Shown: positions 24,801 through 38,937, counted from the first letter of the stretch. The stretch is 64,000 nt of DNA from Gonatopus flavifemur (GCA_018340375.1 JAFFJZ010000003.1:26040001-26104000), one strand, 5' to 3'. Numbers and translations are program-made. The notes: generated by a model not told the origin, from the letters alone.

Positions 24801-26891
24801 CGCCTGCGGCATTACCACGCATAAAAGAACAAACGCGTTTTTCACGTCCAGAAATTTCAACTCACACATGCACACATGGAACATCAAAATTCCACCCCAT
24901 TTATCAACAACTTCAATTTTATGTTACCCACACGTAAACCTATATATATTTACATACACTCACCTGAGTAAAACTTTGAAAATCATGAATTTCAAATAAT
25001 TTTTCAACACTAATCAATGCTCATAATTGACTCGATTGTTTTCCAAAAATCAAATTTTTTTCCCAAAATCACTGATACAAAAAGTATATTCAATCAAAAT
25101 CTCTTTTCAAACATTACTATTATTCTTACACAATACTATTTCTCAATTTCTTCACTTGTTTCATTCATAATTATGTTTGAAGAATAAGAAATATTATTAT
25201 TTTATTTATAAAGATGTAATAATGATTGAAAGTACGAAATCGGTTATTTGTCAATAATTATTTTGTGTATTTTTCACCAAATGATTCGATTCTACAATCC
25301 AAGTCGTTCGAACGAATTATTATATCTATAAATTCAATGAAATCAACAAGTGAATGATCAAAATGAATTCAAGAAGAAAATTCCTTATCATGCGATAGCA
25401 TGAAGAGTGTGATGAAAAAAAAACATTGAACCACGGGGAACCAGGTGAAATGGAATAAAGTGAGAATGGGAGAAATTAAGGGAATGGGATAACAATTCTG
25501 ATTCTGCGTCATAAAATTAAAATTAGATAGCGAAATGTGTGTTTATGCACGACGCGATTGAGAATCCATTAATGAGTACGCATTATGAAATTTAATATTA
25601 ATATTTAAATAATGATATGCAATTAAAAGAGTTACCATGATGAATTTCAATGAGATCGATGATACATTAAAACACACGAATGTTGATTCTCGATAAATCG
25701 AGTTTCTCAAGTTTTTTAGACCTTTTTCAACAACAACTTTAGAAGGTTCTTAGATTGAAAGAAGAACGATTTTGTACATTCAAAATGAAATCATCTGGGA
25801 ATGAGAGGAAAAATCCCTCTCAATCAGAAAAGATATTTTACTTTTGTTTTCTTCTTGAATTCAGAATATGCCTCTACGATTGAAAGTATTTTGAACAAAT
25901 GAAAATTCTTTCACCACAAACACTAATCCTCTCAAATCGAGAGGGATACTTCTGATAACATATATCAGAAGAGAAGTTGCATCAAAATGAGAGGCATATT
26001 TTTATTTTGATAATAAGTTTTGTTGGGTGTAGTAGACAAAAGCCGCTGCGAGATTAAATTCACGTGGAACTGTTGGTGGTAATACCGTCTAATTAATATG
26101 AAATTAATCGAATTGCATAGCAGATTCCGACGTATTCAAACTCGCCACGTGATTGAATTCGAAATATTTTTCTCGGTACAAGAGTTGTATACCTATACAG
26201 TGAATTGTGTTTATTCCTGGTTGAATCTCGAAACAGAGGGGCAAAAAGGTGTTGAAAAAATGCCAAATGTTTCTGAAAGAAGTTTTAGATCCAGGACATG
26301 TTAAATATACCTTTTAGACGGGTTATAAACAAGAAATAGTGTAAAACTCATCTGAAAGTGTTGTAAAAGACATATAAAACCTTTCTGAAGGATATCACAA
26401 GACACCGTGGGGTGCGTAAACTCGCGACAATTTTCCTTCATCTAGCTACGGATTGGAAATACGTGAGAATTGAAGAAGATTGGATTTTCTCATGATTTAT
26501 GGGCATCAGAGAACAGAATTAGGGAATATTCTTGACACTGACACGGTTCACTATATTTTTAAATTTCATTAAAATATGTTTAATGACTTTTTTCATCCTT
26601 TCATTACGAAAGACCACTATTTCCACTGAAACATCTAACGAGTTTAAACTATTATCCGGATATTAATTTCACGCCGTTCTTCTTAATACAAAATCCTGGA
26701 AGGTGGGTGAGTTTCGTTCAGCTTCGTTTGAAATTTACCGTATTTGATTTCGGGCAAGATATTATTATCCGGGCAAAAAATTACATCTGTTTATTTTGAC
26801 GTAAAACGAGGCATGAACTAAACCAGGATGTGGTTAACGGTCGACGTGATGAAAACGTACTGAGACTGGTCTTATAATCCTGAAATTTATT

Positions 26892-27030
26892 GTTTCCAAC
26901 AGCGAGACTTTGATGCATGAATGCGCCTTCCGTGGCCTCGATATATACTGTTGTAAGAGGAACAACGTAGAATTTTCCTTTCGCTTCTAATGGAAGACGC
27001 ATTCATGCATCAAAGTCTCAACGTTGAAAC
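26892..27030. repeat. Hairpin with 40-bp arms and 60-bp loop
   Basis: The left arm (26892-26931) and right arm (26992-27030) are inverted copies. The core GAGACTTTGATGCATGAATG is exact in both, and mismatches occur only near the ends. The loop contains a small inner pairing (TTGT with ACAA). It has no obvious target duplication. It may be a small degraded miniature transposon or a transcribed hairpin. Confidence 0.75.
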
Positions 27031-30000
27031 TGATACCTTGAGAATTGACATCTTCTCTTCCGTCTTTTGATTAAAGAAATTCGCATAATTTCGATATTCT
27101 CATTTGAATTTTCATTCCAACTAGATTTTCAAAGTCTTTTCATTGTCATCTTAAACAGCAGATTTGATGATATTTGGTCAAACCTTAAGACACAATATCA
27201 AACTTTGAAATAATTCAAGTTGAAATACGTCATTAGACATCACCATCCCTGAAGAAATTTTAAATTCTTGAAGAGATTCTATCTATATACTATCATAATT
27301 TATATTAAAAGTTGTATATACTTTGTGTTGAGCGTATACCGTGAATGATAAGTCACGTTCATCCCACAAAGTATTTTTCTTATAAAACGATAATTAATAT
27401 GCCTCCATTGAATAACGTCAAACTTTTAGGAAGATGAATCTTAATTGAAATTTCTGGTATCGATCTATGCGCGTGCATGTTTTCTCTTCGTTATTACCAT
27501 AATATCTATTGACACAATCTATTAATTGAAGAATCATCGATAATTGAATCAAAAATTAAATCCGATATAATAATAAAGATAAAAAATCTGCAACAGCACA
27601 TACATTTAGATCGCACGAACCGTGCATATTTGCTCTCCCTCAATCCGGTTTTATGAACACGAGCGTGAGGGAGAAATTTTATAGCGGATCATAATTTTGA
27701 GGTTACAAGAATTGTGATCATAAAATTTAAAATTGGATATCGAAAGTGTGAATATTAATTCTCAGCGATTTAAAATTTATGACACTTTTTTGCCACCCAC
27801 AAAGTCCTTTTCTTCCTAATCTTTTTTTATTTGTTCGTTCTCTTCTTCATTATAGTCGTGGTAAACCAGACGCTTCTGCCAAGCTCTTTGTGATTTTTTC
27901 CAAAGTCTACCATGTTCCATCGTCTTCGAAATCAGTCTGACATGAAAATGATTTAAGACTCATGGGTTGCCTTACAAAAAAAAACAATTCCAGGATCGAG
28001 CGATGCGGCCAAGCGTCTGGAACGGGTGATTACCGGTTTCTGAGGTTGTCTCGAAGTTTCTCTGAAGATCGAATGTGGACGAGAATGCGATCGTGACTCG
28101 TCTTCTGGTACTATACAGATGGTTTCCAAAACAATTCACAGAACTTTCCTTCCTGTGTGAATCTCTCTCTAGTCCTCGCGTCCTGAATCCACCACATTCT
28201 TCTTCCTTGAATTACGATCCACTGAATTACGTGACTAGAGAGAAAGAATCATCCATGAGCTGCGTTTTTTCCTCCCTGTAGGATGCTAAATTTCAATCAA
28301 AGCTGTATTTATGAGTTGTTATGCTCGTACTTCACGGAATATTCCATATTCCCTGTTCTAGAATATATTTTATCATACTGGATAAAAGCAATTGAATTAC
28401 TTTGACTGACATTTTCGATCTAAAATAATTTCATTCCACCCTGATTGAACGAATGAAAATGTATCGAAAGGCCACCCAAGTTCGATTTTGATGAATTTGA
28501 GTTTCAGGGAATGAATTTAACACTCAATTTGATTTGATAAATTACAAGAAGTTCTCGATAAATACAAATTGAAATCGTCACGGACATACAACGATTTTCT
28601 CTTTTTTTTCCTTGACTCATTCGAATGAACTATATCAGCTGATTTCAGTTGATTGGATAGTCGAGGGGTTAATTTTATCGTTTTTGGAACAGCACAATGA
28701 ACATTGATAACTTTTTTTCCTCTCCATCTTGTCGATCTGATTTTGTTTCTGAAATCTGTTCAAGATTAATTTCTGTTTCCAAACAATTTGTGTATATAAA
28801 ACTTTCGAATGATTAATTCAACCCGAAAAAATCAGCATAGCAGATTTGAATGACGGACAAATTAATCCTCGTACCGATTTCCACGATGAATCATATTCCA
28901 TCGCGTTTTGACGGTAAAATACCGTTACCATCTTGGTGGGTATAAACGATGTTTGATCGCGCAGACCAATCAGGGCAGAAAAGAAGAAAAGAAGATTTCA
29001 TAACCATTTGAGGGCATTGAGGGAAAACGAGAACATAGTCATCCTTCCCACCGATAAAAGCGATGATCTTAACTCGGTACTGAAGATTCAACCCCTCGTA
29101 TAGAACGTGGATTGCTACGTTGGAATACGATTTCCAATTCCCTGAAATTTCCCCAGCTTTTCAGGATAGAATTACGATCCTTTTCTCTGATATCATATGT
29201 GATTTGATGAAGTTGCGATTCGTATGAAAAAATATGACCGACGGATACAAAATAAGCGATACAAAGTTTGAATATTTTCAACATATTTTCTCTGATGAAT
29301 TCCTTCCAAAATTTATTGCAAACAACGGAGATGAGAAAATTTTATAGATTAGATGAGAAGACAAGATCGATTTTCCATTCAAATCTGCAAGGTGTTTCAA
29401 ATATGAGAAAAGTGAGTCATTTCTCGTCATTTCAGATTACGTGATGAATTTTCTGTTTTCCTTTTTCAATAAATTACATAAATTCAATACTTCTATCGAG
29501 GGAATGAAAGTCATTATCCTGCAACAATGCTTTCATATTATTCGAAGAATTACTGCGGAGAGTTTGATAATTTGTACAAACATTGTTAGGACGATAATTC
29601 AGTTTGAAAGTTTGTTTTTCGTTCATTTAGTGGTTCAACCTTCGGAGCTCTATAACTTTTCACAACTACAATGCGATGCACTTGTAGCTTTCGTACGATT
29701 TGGTCCAGTTCTGAAGCGACGATAGTTTGCTGAAAAATGAATGTGAGTTAAAGCGTATGCAAAAATCATCAAAGTGCACTCGTAATGCGGTTTAGAATTG
29801 GAAAGAAAATAAATTGAAAATCAGGAAGCGCGTCCTCGTGCGGTGGTGGAAAGTGTTGGTAACTAGGGCGCGATGAATTCATGTTCTGTTATTATTATCA
29901 CTGTACGAATCTATATCGAGGAACCAACGTACCAAATGTGTCAACAAACAAAATTAAAATATTTCCACATAGCTTCCTGTATGCGTTTCTCATTATTTGA

Positions 30001-32689
30001 CCATGGATCCAATGCTTTTTATTTCACTATGGAATTTCGGTTCATTCGCGATGTGAGATAAATTCAACGATATATCATTCCGTTCAAAAGATTTTTGAAT
30101 TTGATGATATTTCCCTCTTCTATAGTTTTCCTATCGTTTGATCGCAAAGATTTATTGTATTTTATTGAAAGAGATACCGTCGAAGATAGGATTATACGTG
30201 AATATGGGGATCACTAGAGTTTTTTATACAAAATTCTACATTCTCTGTGTGGCAAGTTATATCCAGAACAAATATTTACCGAACGAAACTTGCAAGGAAA
30301 ATGAGGATGTATATTCTAACCGATTGGTTTATCTCCAACGTATCAAACGAAGAATGTATTCCTCGGCGGAAAGTTCAAGATCTGAAATAAGATATCCATG
30401 AATCTATATTATATGCGTCTATGATCTGGATATCGATGCCGATTAAAAATGCTCACAGGATTCAGATTATACGCATCTTCACAAAATATTCTTTTTTAAG
30501 CTACCTGGATCGGAAAATATCACGGAAAGAGCTTGAATATTCCATAAGCGCAGGGATGAGTGAGCTGTGAGATGAAGCTGAAAACCATGATGGAGTTTTA
30601 TTTTCTTTTTTCATTTCAATGCAGTATACAAGCAGCGAGGGAAGATAGCGTTAATTTTGTTGCTCCCACAGTGCATAGAACTTGCATGGATTGTTCTGTT
30701 TGAGGTAACCGCAGATTATGTACGGTTCGACACATTAGAGACCATTTTGCTGAAGAGGGTGGAATCGATTGGATTCGTTAGATAGAGGATGAATTCCGTC
30801 ACTGCTGTTCGCGAATGAGGGAATTTTTGGAAGTAATGTGAAAGGATCGGTAGAAGGTTAACTTCAAACTCTCTCTAAGCAAATGACCTGAATTTCGAAT
30901 GAAACTTGTGGGATGAAGTACCGAAAGAAGTGCTGATGCAGGTGGCAATGCCGCTCAACCTAATTACTGCGTAAATAAATGAACTGAAATTTTGAAACGA
31001 TTGCCGAGTGGTGCTTTTTATAAACAAATCTCGTTTGCGTTCGAGTTAGTCTTGTGGTAGTTTCAAATTATAGGTTGTTGTGGGATGAGAACTTGCGTCA
31101 TTTAAAACAGCTTATCAATCAATTTATTAGATAAATGAATTCGAGGAATGCGGATATGTTTATTCGTAATTTATCTGTATACCGTTGAGTGTAAATATCT
31201 TTGTTTGAAGTTTGAATCACTTGAATTCCGAAGTTTGCAGTGGGTCAAACCAAATAACAAACTTGAATTCATTTAAATTCAACTGTTACCAAACTTTTAC
31301 AGTGAATGAATGTTTAATACCCGAGATTCAAATATAAATCAAATTAAACCATGCATGCATCTAGTCCCCTCTAAATTCATTCGAATATTGATTCAATAAA
31401 TCTCAGCCTAAATGAGTAATTTTTTTCTCAAACTTGCGGAAAAGCAGTCAAACGTGAATCATATTTCCACGATTCAGACTTTCGCATTGTGACAAAATAT
31501 GTACATTGGGAAACTAAGGGTTGTCAGGAAATTTCGGTCATGTTCAACATTGACTTATTTAGTTTGTCGGTAAAACACTTTGAGGAATACAAAGCAGTTT
31601 GGTAAACTTTTACCACACTATTTCGTATTCCACGATAGTGTTGTACTAACATACTCAACATCAGATGGTCCATGTTTGATAAAATATGCATCCAATGCTC
31701 GAATATATAATTTATACGCAAAATTTTTTTCGTATGAAATATAAGCGAAGGCTGTAAAAACATCAAGTTCTGGAAACTAATTTCTACAAGCGGCAGAGTT
31801 TTTGGCGACATTACTCGATCAATGATCACGTAAGTGACGTAAGCGTCAATAAACGAGGAATAAATTCATAGTAAATATTTCTGTGTGGTGGTGAAGTGAT
31901 TCACGTTTATGGGGTAATACGCATCGCGTGGTGAATGAAATTTCACGTGAATTTGAGAGGGTGTACGTCATGTTGGTGCCACACATATTTTCAAAAAGCA
32001 CACGTATGCGCCAAAGCAAACGTCGATCGATTCAACAAGCTGATCTGGGTCAAACCCACGAACAAAAATTCCAGAACAAACTGTAGGTCGAGCGTTGAAC
32101 TTTACTTTGAATGTTTACACGTGTGCTCCATTTTTTTGTATATGAAACAATGTAACGATTCAAAGATTTGAACACCGATCGTTTTGCTTCGAACTCGGTG
32201 GATAAAATTTCATTCTATTTTCGAGTTACTTCCACGTGTGTAGTTTCAGATATCGCATGTCCGATTGGAAACTCAATTTCAAAGCATGACGAATGAATCT
32301 GTTCATCCATCACCGTGAAAAATCATAAATTAGTTTGTAATTGAATAGGAGCTATTCTTGATTAAATAGACTTCCTCACTCTCTTTCTCTCTCTCTCTCT
32401 CTCTCTCCGGAAGAAAATTGCACAGAGAATGGAGTTAATAATCAGTATGAAAAAATCTCAACAAGTAGAATTAGACGAATCGGCAAAAATCTCTACAAAA
32501 TTCAACAGTTTTCCAAGATTCGATCCATGTACTTTCACGAGACTTTTCTGAAGTTCTTTCTTTCTTTGAAATCTCAATATTTTTACATAATCGCGTCAGT
32601 TATGAAAGGTTAAAAATTGTTCTCCTATGTTAATAAAGGGTTGGAACAGTTCTTGAAAGGGGAAAGCAATGGGTTTAACGAGAAGGTTC
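27031..32689. other. Long gene-free stretch
   Basis: About 5.6 kb without a recognised gene. A short inverted repeat lies around 28163-28246 (16-bp arms with TCTCTCTAGTC and complement). A CT microsatellite is listed separately. Confidence 0.45.
32379..32408. repeat. (CT)n microsatellite
   Basis: About fifteen CT units with one interruption near 32385. Confidence 0.9.
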
Positions 32690-32780
32690 CGATTGACCAC
32701 AGAATCGATTGACCACAGATTAATCGACCACATATTCCGATGGACCATCAATTGACAACGGTATCGTTTGACCATCACCG
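32690..32780. repeat. Short imperfect tandem repeat
   Basis: The phrase CGATTGACCACAGA is repeated twice and then decays (ATCGACCACA, CGATGGACCATCA, CGTTTGACCATCA), with a period of about 16-18 bp over five to six units. Confidence 0.7.
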
Positions 32781-35497
32781 TTAAGATAGGTAACCACATC
32801 CATTGAACATCCAATCGTTTCATCGCGGGATAGTTTGGAATGAATACGTGAAAAATTGTTCAATAATTCAGGAATATGTTTGTTCAAATTACCATACAGT
32901 GATAGATGTTCTATCATCATTCCCACGTTATTCGAAAAACCTCATACATTATCTAATGTAAATACCAACTCGATCGTGCGTAAATAATTTTAATATTGCA
33001 TGGATATATTTATGACTGTAATATTTTATCCAGTTTAAACACTCGTTATAATAATCTTGTAATCCACCGACAGTTGAATCCGTAATCATTGAATTTGTAT
33101 ATGATTTCAATCTTGTTGCTCTGAACACATTTTGCGATGTATTTGAAGATGGTGTTCCCAAATCAAGGTTTTGATAATAAATGTTCAATGTACTTCAGTG
33201 AAAATTGAATTGTGAATTTATGGAGTTACATCTCATTGTTTTCAACTGAAACTATTTTATGAGATTCGACTTTTGTAATAAAAAACTTCCCCATATTCTA
33301 TCGGAAATACCTTGTAGAGAACGATAAACTCGATAAGAAAAATGGAATTTCTATCATGAAATTGAGGTACGCCTCTGGAAATTTATGATACAGAGAAATG
33401 ATGGGAAACAGTCTTATTGTTTCAAATCGGATATTTTTACGGAGTGAAAAATTATCCTATCATGGACAGAATTGTGATAAATAAATCTTCTATTAGGATG
33501 AGATGTCTTTTGTTATTCACTATTCATCCTATGATGTACTCGGTGATGCATGAAAGTGTATTCCAGATGAGGGAAAAGCTGTGTAATAATTACTAATTTG
33601 AAGCACACATCCCAGTGTGCAAATTCTAATATTCCGGACGTATTATCATCCAAAGACTCATCGAATTTCAGTACATATTAATTATCTCTAAGTTACAGAT
33701 CATAGAAATGCAGAGAATTCTTGATTCGTATAAACCTAAATAGAAGTAACATTTTTTGCGCATTTTGCATTCCACTTTGTTTCTTCTTTACTCTCAAATA
33801 CTGAGATTAGCCCCAAGAGCCAGAAAAAGAATATGAAAAAAATGTTAATTCTCTTCTTATTTCCTTGTACATCAACACTCATTGTATAGAAAAAAACAAC
33901 CTCTTCTCTTCTATCCTCACCATTCTTCTCAAATTAGTTTTCCAAAAATTGAGTATAAATGGAGGATATGAGGGATCAACTGTTTATCCAATAATTTCAG
34001 AAATTCTCATTATAGTTTCAAACTCCGATATCAGAATTATTTCGTATCACAGATCTGAAGAGATATTTCATTTCAAAAAGAGAACAGTTATTCGAGATTA
34101 CAAGCGAAACAAGAAAAATGAAACAATACAAACGACAAATTATAATCCAAATGAAAAATATGGCATCAAAGGTTGTTCTTAAACGGCGTCAGCTTGTTAA
34201 ATCTAGCTATGTTCCATCCGTTCATTCCATAATATTACATTTGAATTCGAAACGATATGATATTGCTTTAAAAATTTATCTCAGTACTCCATCAATTTCA
34301 TAATAAATTGTACCTTTGAATATTCATACAGATCCATACTAGTTTTGTGAAGATTAATCAAAAGTTGAAATCGTACGATGGTATATTGCATGTACTAGTT
34401 GATCCGCTTTAAAGAGCTATAAGTGGATCGTACTCGCATCGCGATTTCATGTATCCATCATTTATCATCACGAACGATTGAGCTTCAAGTGGAACAAGGC
34501 CCGATTGTGTCAGACGTGCGTGCAGACGCGAATGAGGATGGTTGAATATCATGCAGAATTTTAAAAGAGTTTCAATTTGATATGCATTCACTTCGTCAAT
34601 GTTTTTTTGTTCCTCTCAAAGGGTTCGATTTCACAGAACTATTTCTATTAATTCTTTCCTTTTATCTCCTTTATTGAAAATCATTCGTCGAGTAATAACA
34701 AAATATATTTGATCCATGGAAAATTTTCAGAATAATCTTGAAAATTTGAAAATATACGAAAAGTGGACAACCGACTCGTTGAAATTCTTTGTTTTCGACA
34801 CAGCTCGATCTATCAATCTCATGATCAATAATGTTCGATCATCAATTCAGTCCTGTTCATATTACATCATTCCGAAGAAATGATTAATTAACTGAGAATT
34901 CTCTAATTAATCACTCTTGTGAAAGTGCCGTTATATATGGAGCAAAATATATCATGGATCAGTAATATTTTAATTGACGGATGAATTAATTGGTTCAATT
35001 ATCAGTGTCGTAAGTTTTTAATTCAAAGGTATTATTAATCGAATGTGTAGTTTTGCAGGGTCGCAAACGTGAAGCATTGTAACGGATAGGGAACAACTCA
35101 CGCGATTTCGTGGACAATCATCTAGGTACTCACCTGAAACAAAAGAAATTTCAAATTTTAATTATTTGTGATTTGTATTAATTGTTGCTGATTGATCGCT
35201 TAAAGAACACAGATTTGTATCTCATTTCAACCCTAGCGTGTATGAACTCTGGCTCACTCTGGGCCCACTCTGGCCTAGTCTTGGGTCCATATTGGCAGTT
35301 TGGGGTCCTATGGTACATACATGCTAGAGAAGTAATTCGTTTTCTACTTTGGTTAGCAGGATTGACGTTGTTTATCAATAAATGGCTCGAGCAGTGAGTG
35401 CTGGTCGATTTTGACATATCCGAAACGTCATGAACCAAGCTCAGACATATGGTAAACAAACCGCGTTGACACGTTAGTGACTTTGTTTTGTGTGAAA
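32781..35497. other. Gene-free stretch upstream of a mariner relic
   Basis: No gene recognised. Near 35235-35315 is a GC-richer patch with TCTGGGCCC and TCTGGCC words, similar in style to the one at 9631-9790. The 100 bp just before the mariner start are probably its 5' untranslated part, but I could not identify a terminal inverted repeat. Confidence 0.4.
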
Positions 35498-36564
35498 ATG
35501 TCTGATTTGGTGTAAAATAATCGTCATCTGCGGGAAGTGTTGATTTTCTTATTTCATTCGAAGAAAACGGCGGCTGAAGCGCATCGAGAGCTCCAAAAAG
35601 TTTACGGAAATACTGCTCTAAGTGAAACAACGTACCGTGATTGGTTTCGTCGCTTAAAAGACGGTGATCTCGATGTTGACGACCGTCCACGTGAAGGAAA
35701 GCCAAAAACATTCAGAGACGTTGAATTGGAGGCATTGCTCGATGAGGATCCGTGCCAAACGTAAAGACAGCTTGCGTCCATTTCCAAGCGATTGCACGCG
35801 TTGGGAACAGGGTTGCTACAGGTCAGGGAGATTCAACGGAATCGATCAATCATACGTTTCCATTTTATAGACTACCAATGAAATTGATCAATTCCGTTGA
35901 ATTTCCTTGACCTGTAGCAACCCTGGTTGGGAATGATTCAAAAGCCACCAACTTGGATTCTTTATGAGTAGAAGCCAAGGGACGTAGAGCGTCGTTTTTT
36001 CACCTGTGAGCAACCATTCCAGCGGCAAGAAGGAAGGCTTTTCTTCATCGCAACGTAACGGGTGATGAAAAATGGATTTATTACAGCAGCCCAAAGAAAA
36101 GAAGGCCATGGAGACTGCCTGGCCATGCTTCTACACCATCTGCTCAGCCGAATATTCTATGTTATCTATTACGAGTTGTTAGAACCGAACGAAATCATCA
36201 CTGAGAAACCAGCACTGCGCGAAAAACGGCCACAATACGAGTAGAGGCTCGACAAAATGATCCTACTGCATGACAACGCTTGGCCTCATGTTGCCAAACC
36301 CGTTAAAACCTATGTGGAAACGCTCAAATGGGAAGTCCTACCTCACCCGCCATATTCCCAAGATATCACGCTGTTCGATTATCACTTGTTCCGTCCAATG
36401 GCACATGGTCTGGCTGATCAGCGGTTCCGCTCATATGAAGACATCAAAAAATGGCTTGATTCGTGGATAGCCTCAAAAGACGAACACTTTTATCGTAACG
36501 GTATTCGAGCTCTGCCAGGAAAATAGGCAAAAGTTGTAGCTAGCGATGGGCAATACTTTGAATG
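35498..36564 (+). pseudogene. Mariner transposase relic, interrupted
   Basis: This is a decayed mariner (Tc1/mariner superfamily) transposase, an enzyme that cuts and joins transposon ends in the nucleus. From ATG 35498 the frame stops at codon 6, then resumes as HLREVLIFLF and an N-terminal helix-turn-helix block ending in the usual ALLDEDPCQT. A frameshift and stop follow, then a 118-bp insertion at 35808-35925. The catalytic part persists: TGDEKW (first Asp, 36064-36066), LLHDNAWPH (second Asp, 36272-36274) and FDYHLF (third Asp, 36377-36379). The last two are separated by 34 residues, as in the DD34D family. Further stops occur, for example TAG at 36242-36244 and 36523-36525, before VVASDGQYFE and the final TGA. 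Length is near the usual 345 residues once the insert is removed. It cannot make a functional enzyme. Confidence 0.93.
35808..35925. mobile_element. hAT-type miniature element inside mariner, 8-bp duplication
   Basis: A 118-bp near-palindrome with arms of 43 bp (35808-35850 and 35883-35925) starting CAGGGTTGCTACAGGTCA. The exact 8-bp direct repeat GTTGGGAA flanks it (35800-35807 and 35926-35933). Removing the element and one repeat restores continuity of the mariner coding region. CAG termini with 8-bp duplications are typical of the hAT superfamily. The insertion is younger than the mariner copy. Confidence 0.92.
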
Positions 36565-36962
36565 AATCATTTGGAACCATTTTTTCACAATAAAGTTGGA
36601 TCTTCACAAAGAAAACAGCGAGAACATAGCTGCACACCTAACATCAAGTCCGTTTATAAATTAAAACCTTGTTGAGCTTTAATCATTAATACATGGAGAA
36701 GTTGACGGATCTTGAATTCTTTTGACTGTGGTGAGGAATATTTTGAATGAAAAACCAAAAATTATTTGTGGTAAACAGTTGTGATGATTAAAATAATCAA
36801 TAATCATTTCGCAATAAAATATTTCCTTCTGAAACAAAAAGTCTCATGTTTGGATTAAATACTGCAATTGAAGTCGAATAATCAATAATATTTAAGTGAA
36901 AATACTAGGAGTTAATAACTTTCACAGTGAAACTATCAACTTCTGGTGAATTCACTACGAAT
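36565..36962. other. Gene-free stretch after mariner relic
   Basis: Includes the likely mariner 3' untranslated part. No terminal repeat could be fixed. Confidence 0.4.
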
Positions 36963-37409
36963 TCCAAAGAGAACATGAAGCTTCAGCGAATGAAATCTAA
37001 CTTTTAGATTCACAAACGTTTGACAAAGGTCCTACGAACGTTGAAATGTCCGCCTCAAAATCCTTTCAGGGAACATAGATGGAACGTTCGTTGAAGGTTC
37101 ATCGCAGGTCTGACGAAGCTTCACAAGAATATCTATACTTTAAGTAATTTATAATAATTTATATTCATTAATTAATTGATAAAAATTAATATGAGTATAA
37201 ATATTTTTGTGAAGCTTCGCCAAACCTTCGATGAACCTTCAGCGAACGTTCCATCTATGTTTCTTGAAAGTATTTCGAGGCGAACATTTCAACGTTCGTG
37301 GAACTTTGGTCAAACGTTTGTGAATCTGAAAGTTAGCTTCCATGCGCCTTCCGCCCGATCTATACAGATCTAAGCTGAACGTTCGCTGAAGCTTCATGTT
37401 CTCTTCGGG
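36963..37409. mobile_element. CCC-ended foldback, 447 bp, AT duplication
   Basis: The inverted right end is CCCGAAGAGAACATGAAGCT; the left end is TCCAAAGAGAACATGAAGCT, with a C/T change at base 1. Long arms carry repeated GAACGTT and TTCGTTGAAGGTTCATC-like words. The unpaired centre (about 37130-37195) is very AT-rich. AT flanks each side (36961-36962 and 37410-37411). The right arm carries an extra stretch near 37345-37375 (GCGCCTTCCGCCCGATC) that is absent from the left arm. Non-coding. Confidence 0.82.
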
Positions 37410-38937
37410 ATATTCTTCAGCAATGACACTGTTTTCTAAATTAACAATAATTCTTTTAAATATTAATAATCTCGATCTTTCCATGTGAACTGAATAGAAT
37501 TGTCTCAAAAGTCTGGTTAAACAATGCGTCCCCAGCGTGAAAATAAAACGCGCTGTTCATAAATGATGTAGTAATCATTGTTTCTTCACATCGAACGAGT
37601 TTCTTTTCATTACCGAGAGCAGGCATTAGTCATTATCCGATGTAGGTAAAACAAGCTGAACCCAGAAGATTTTCCCAATATCGATTGGATGAGAAATATT
37701 ATGAATCATGGTTTATCTTTAGCTTGCGAAATGTTTGTTTTATCTATTTACTTCCAAATGAAACACACTAGTTCGTTATTCGATTTTCTCAGCCAAGTGT
37801 GAATTAAGAGAGATCTTGGCAGAGTATATTCGCAAATACTGAATAACAGTTCTCATGCGCTGTAACGTAGAATTACCGGAGTATGTCGTGGTGTCGATAA
37901 ATTACACAGATAAAACGAACACTGCGATAGGAATTAAATTGTTCTCCATTTATCAAGTTGATACAATTATTGCCTTTGGATTTGTTGAAAATATATATTA
38001 TATGATGCAGTAAAAATGTAAGACGATGATAACATTCGCGTGTTTTCTCATTAAATTAATATGAAATCCCATTCCACCTGGTTGAGTAAATTTTCAATCC
38101 GAATTTCATTCCGTTATCTCGAGATCTCGAAGGGTTCAGGGGCTCCTTGCGAATTTCCTATCTAAATAGAGTATATCGATTCAATATCAAATTCTACAGA
38201 TCACGCAGCCTGAAGTTCATTACAAATTAGAGTGATTTTATTGTTCCGATTCAGAGTGCGGAATGGATAATTTTCACAAATTTGATTCAATTAGAATATG
38301 GAATCACGGTGTCATCGACAATAATAGCGGTGGATAATGAATTCGTATCTAGGAAATTTGCATATCTAGATGAGCCAAATATCACGTTCTGAGTTTTGGT
38401 TAATTTTCATTTCACCCTGACGTTGGATGAGCAGATGACAGTACGAATAAATTGGAATTATTGATTTATTCCTCTAATGAAGTGTGAATAATATATGCGA
38501 TGGTTATCACGAGGTTTAAATATTCCTTATTAATTTTTCATGAACATGAAATTTTCAATAGATTTCGTCCTCGAATGACATGTGAATTTTTCAATTTTGA
38601 ATAATTTGAAAATATCCTGGAGTAGAGAAGCATAGTAATTGTTCACTAATCATTTATGGAAATGCAATCTAAATCCCTGTGTACTGCATTTATTTTTGTG
38701 ACATGGAATTTGAGTGGAGTATTTTGAATTTTCAGGCCAGAGCAATTACCAGGCAACACATCTGACATGACAATATAATTGAAACATTATTGTTCAATTA
38801 ATGAACAAAATGCCCCTATTACTCAATTGAATGGGAGGGCTCATGGAAATATATAACGGAGCATTCTTTCAGTTCAATTCAGAGAGAAACATTGAATAAT
38901 CCCAACGGAAGAATCAGTTTCTTTTTGCAACATTTCG
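37410..38937. other. Gene-free stretch
   Basis: No gene, RNA or repeat pair recognised. Confidence 0.45.

Larger units (their letters stand above)
19405..26891. other. Long gene-free stretch
   Basis: About 7.5 kb with no recognised gene, RNA or transposon. The longest frames (20551-20931, 24500-24937) carry no known domain and resemble random AT-rich translation. Simple repeats are listed separately. Near 25790-26000 there are short mirrored GAGAGG/CCTCTC words but no clear element. Confidence 0.45.

Noticed and set aside
24500..24937. 145-codon plus-strand frame
   Set aside because: Composition is that of random translation, no domain is seen, and the length is only slightly above expectation.
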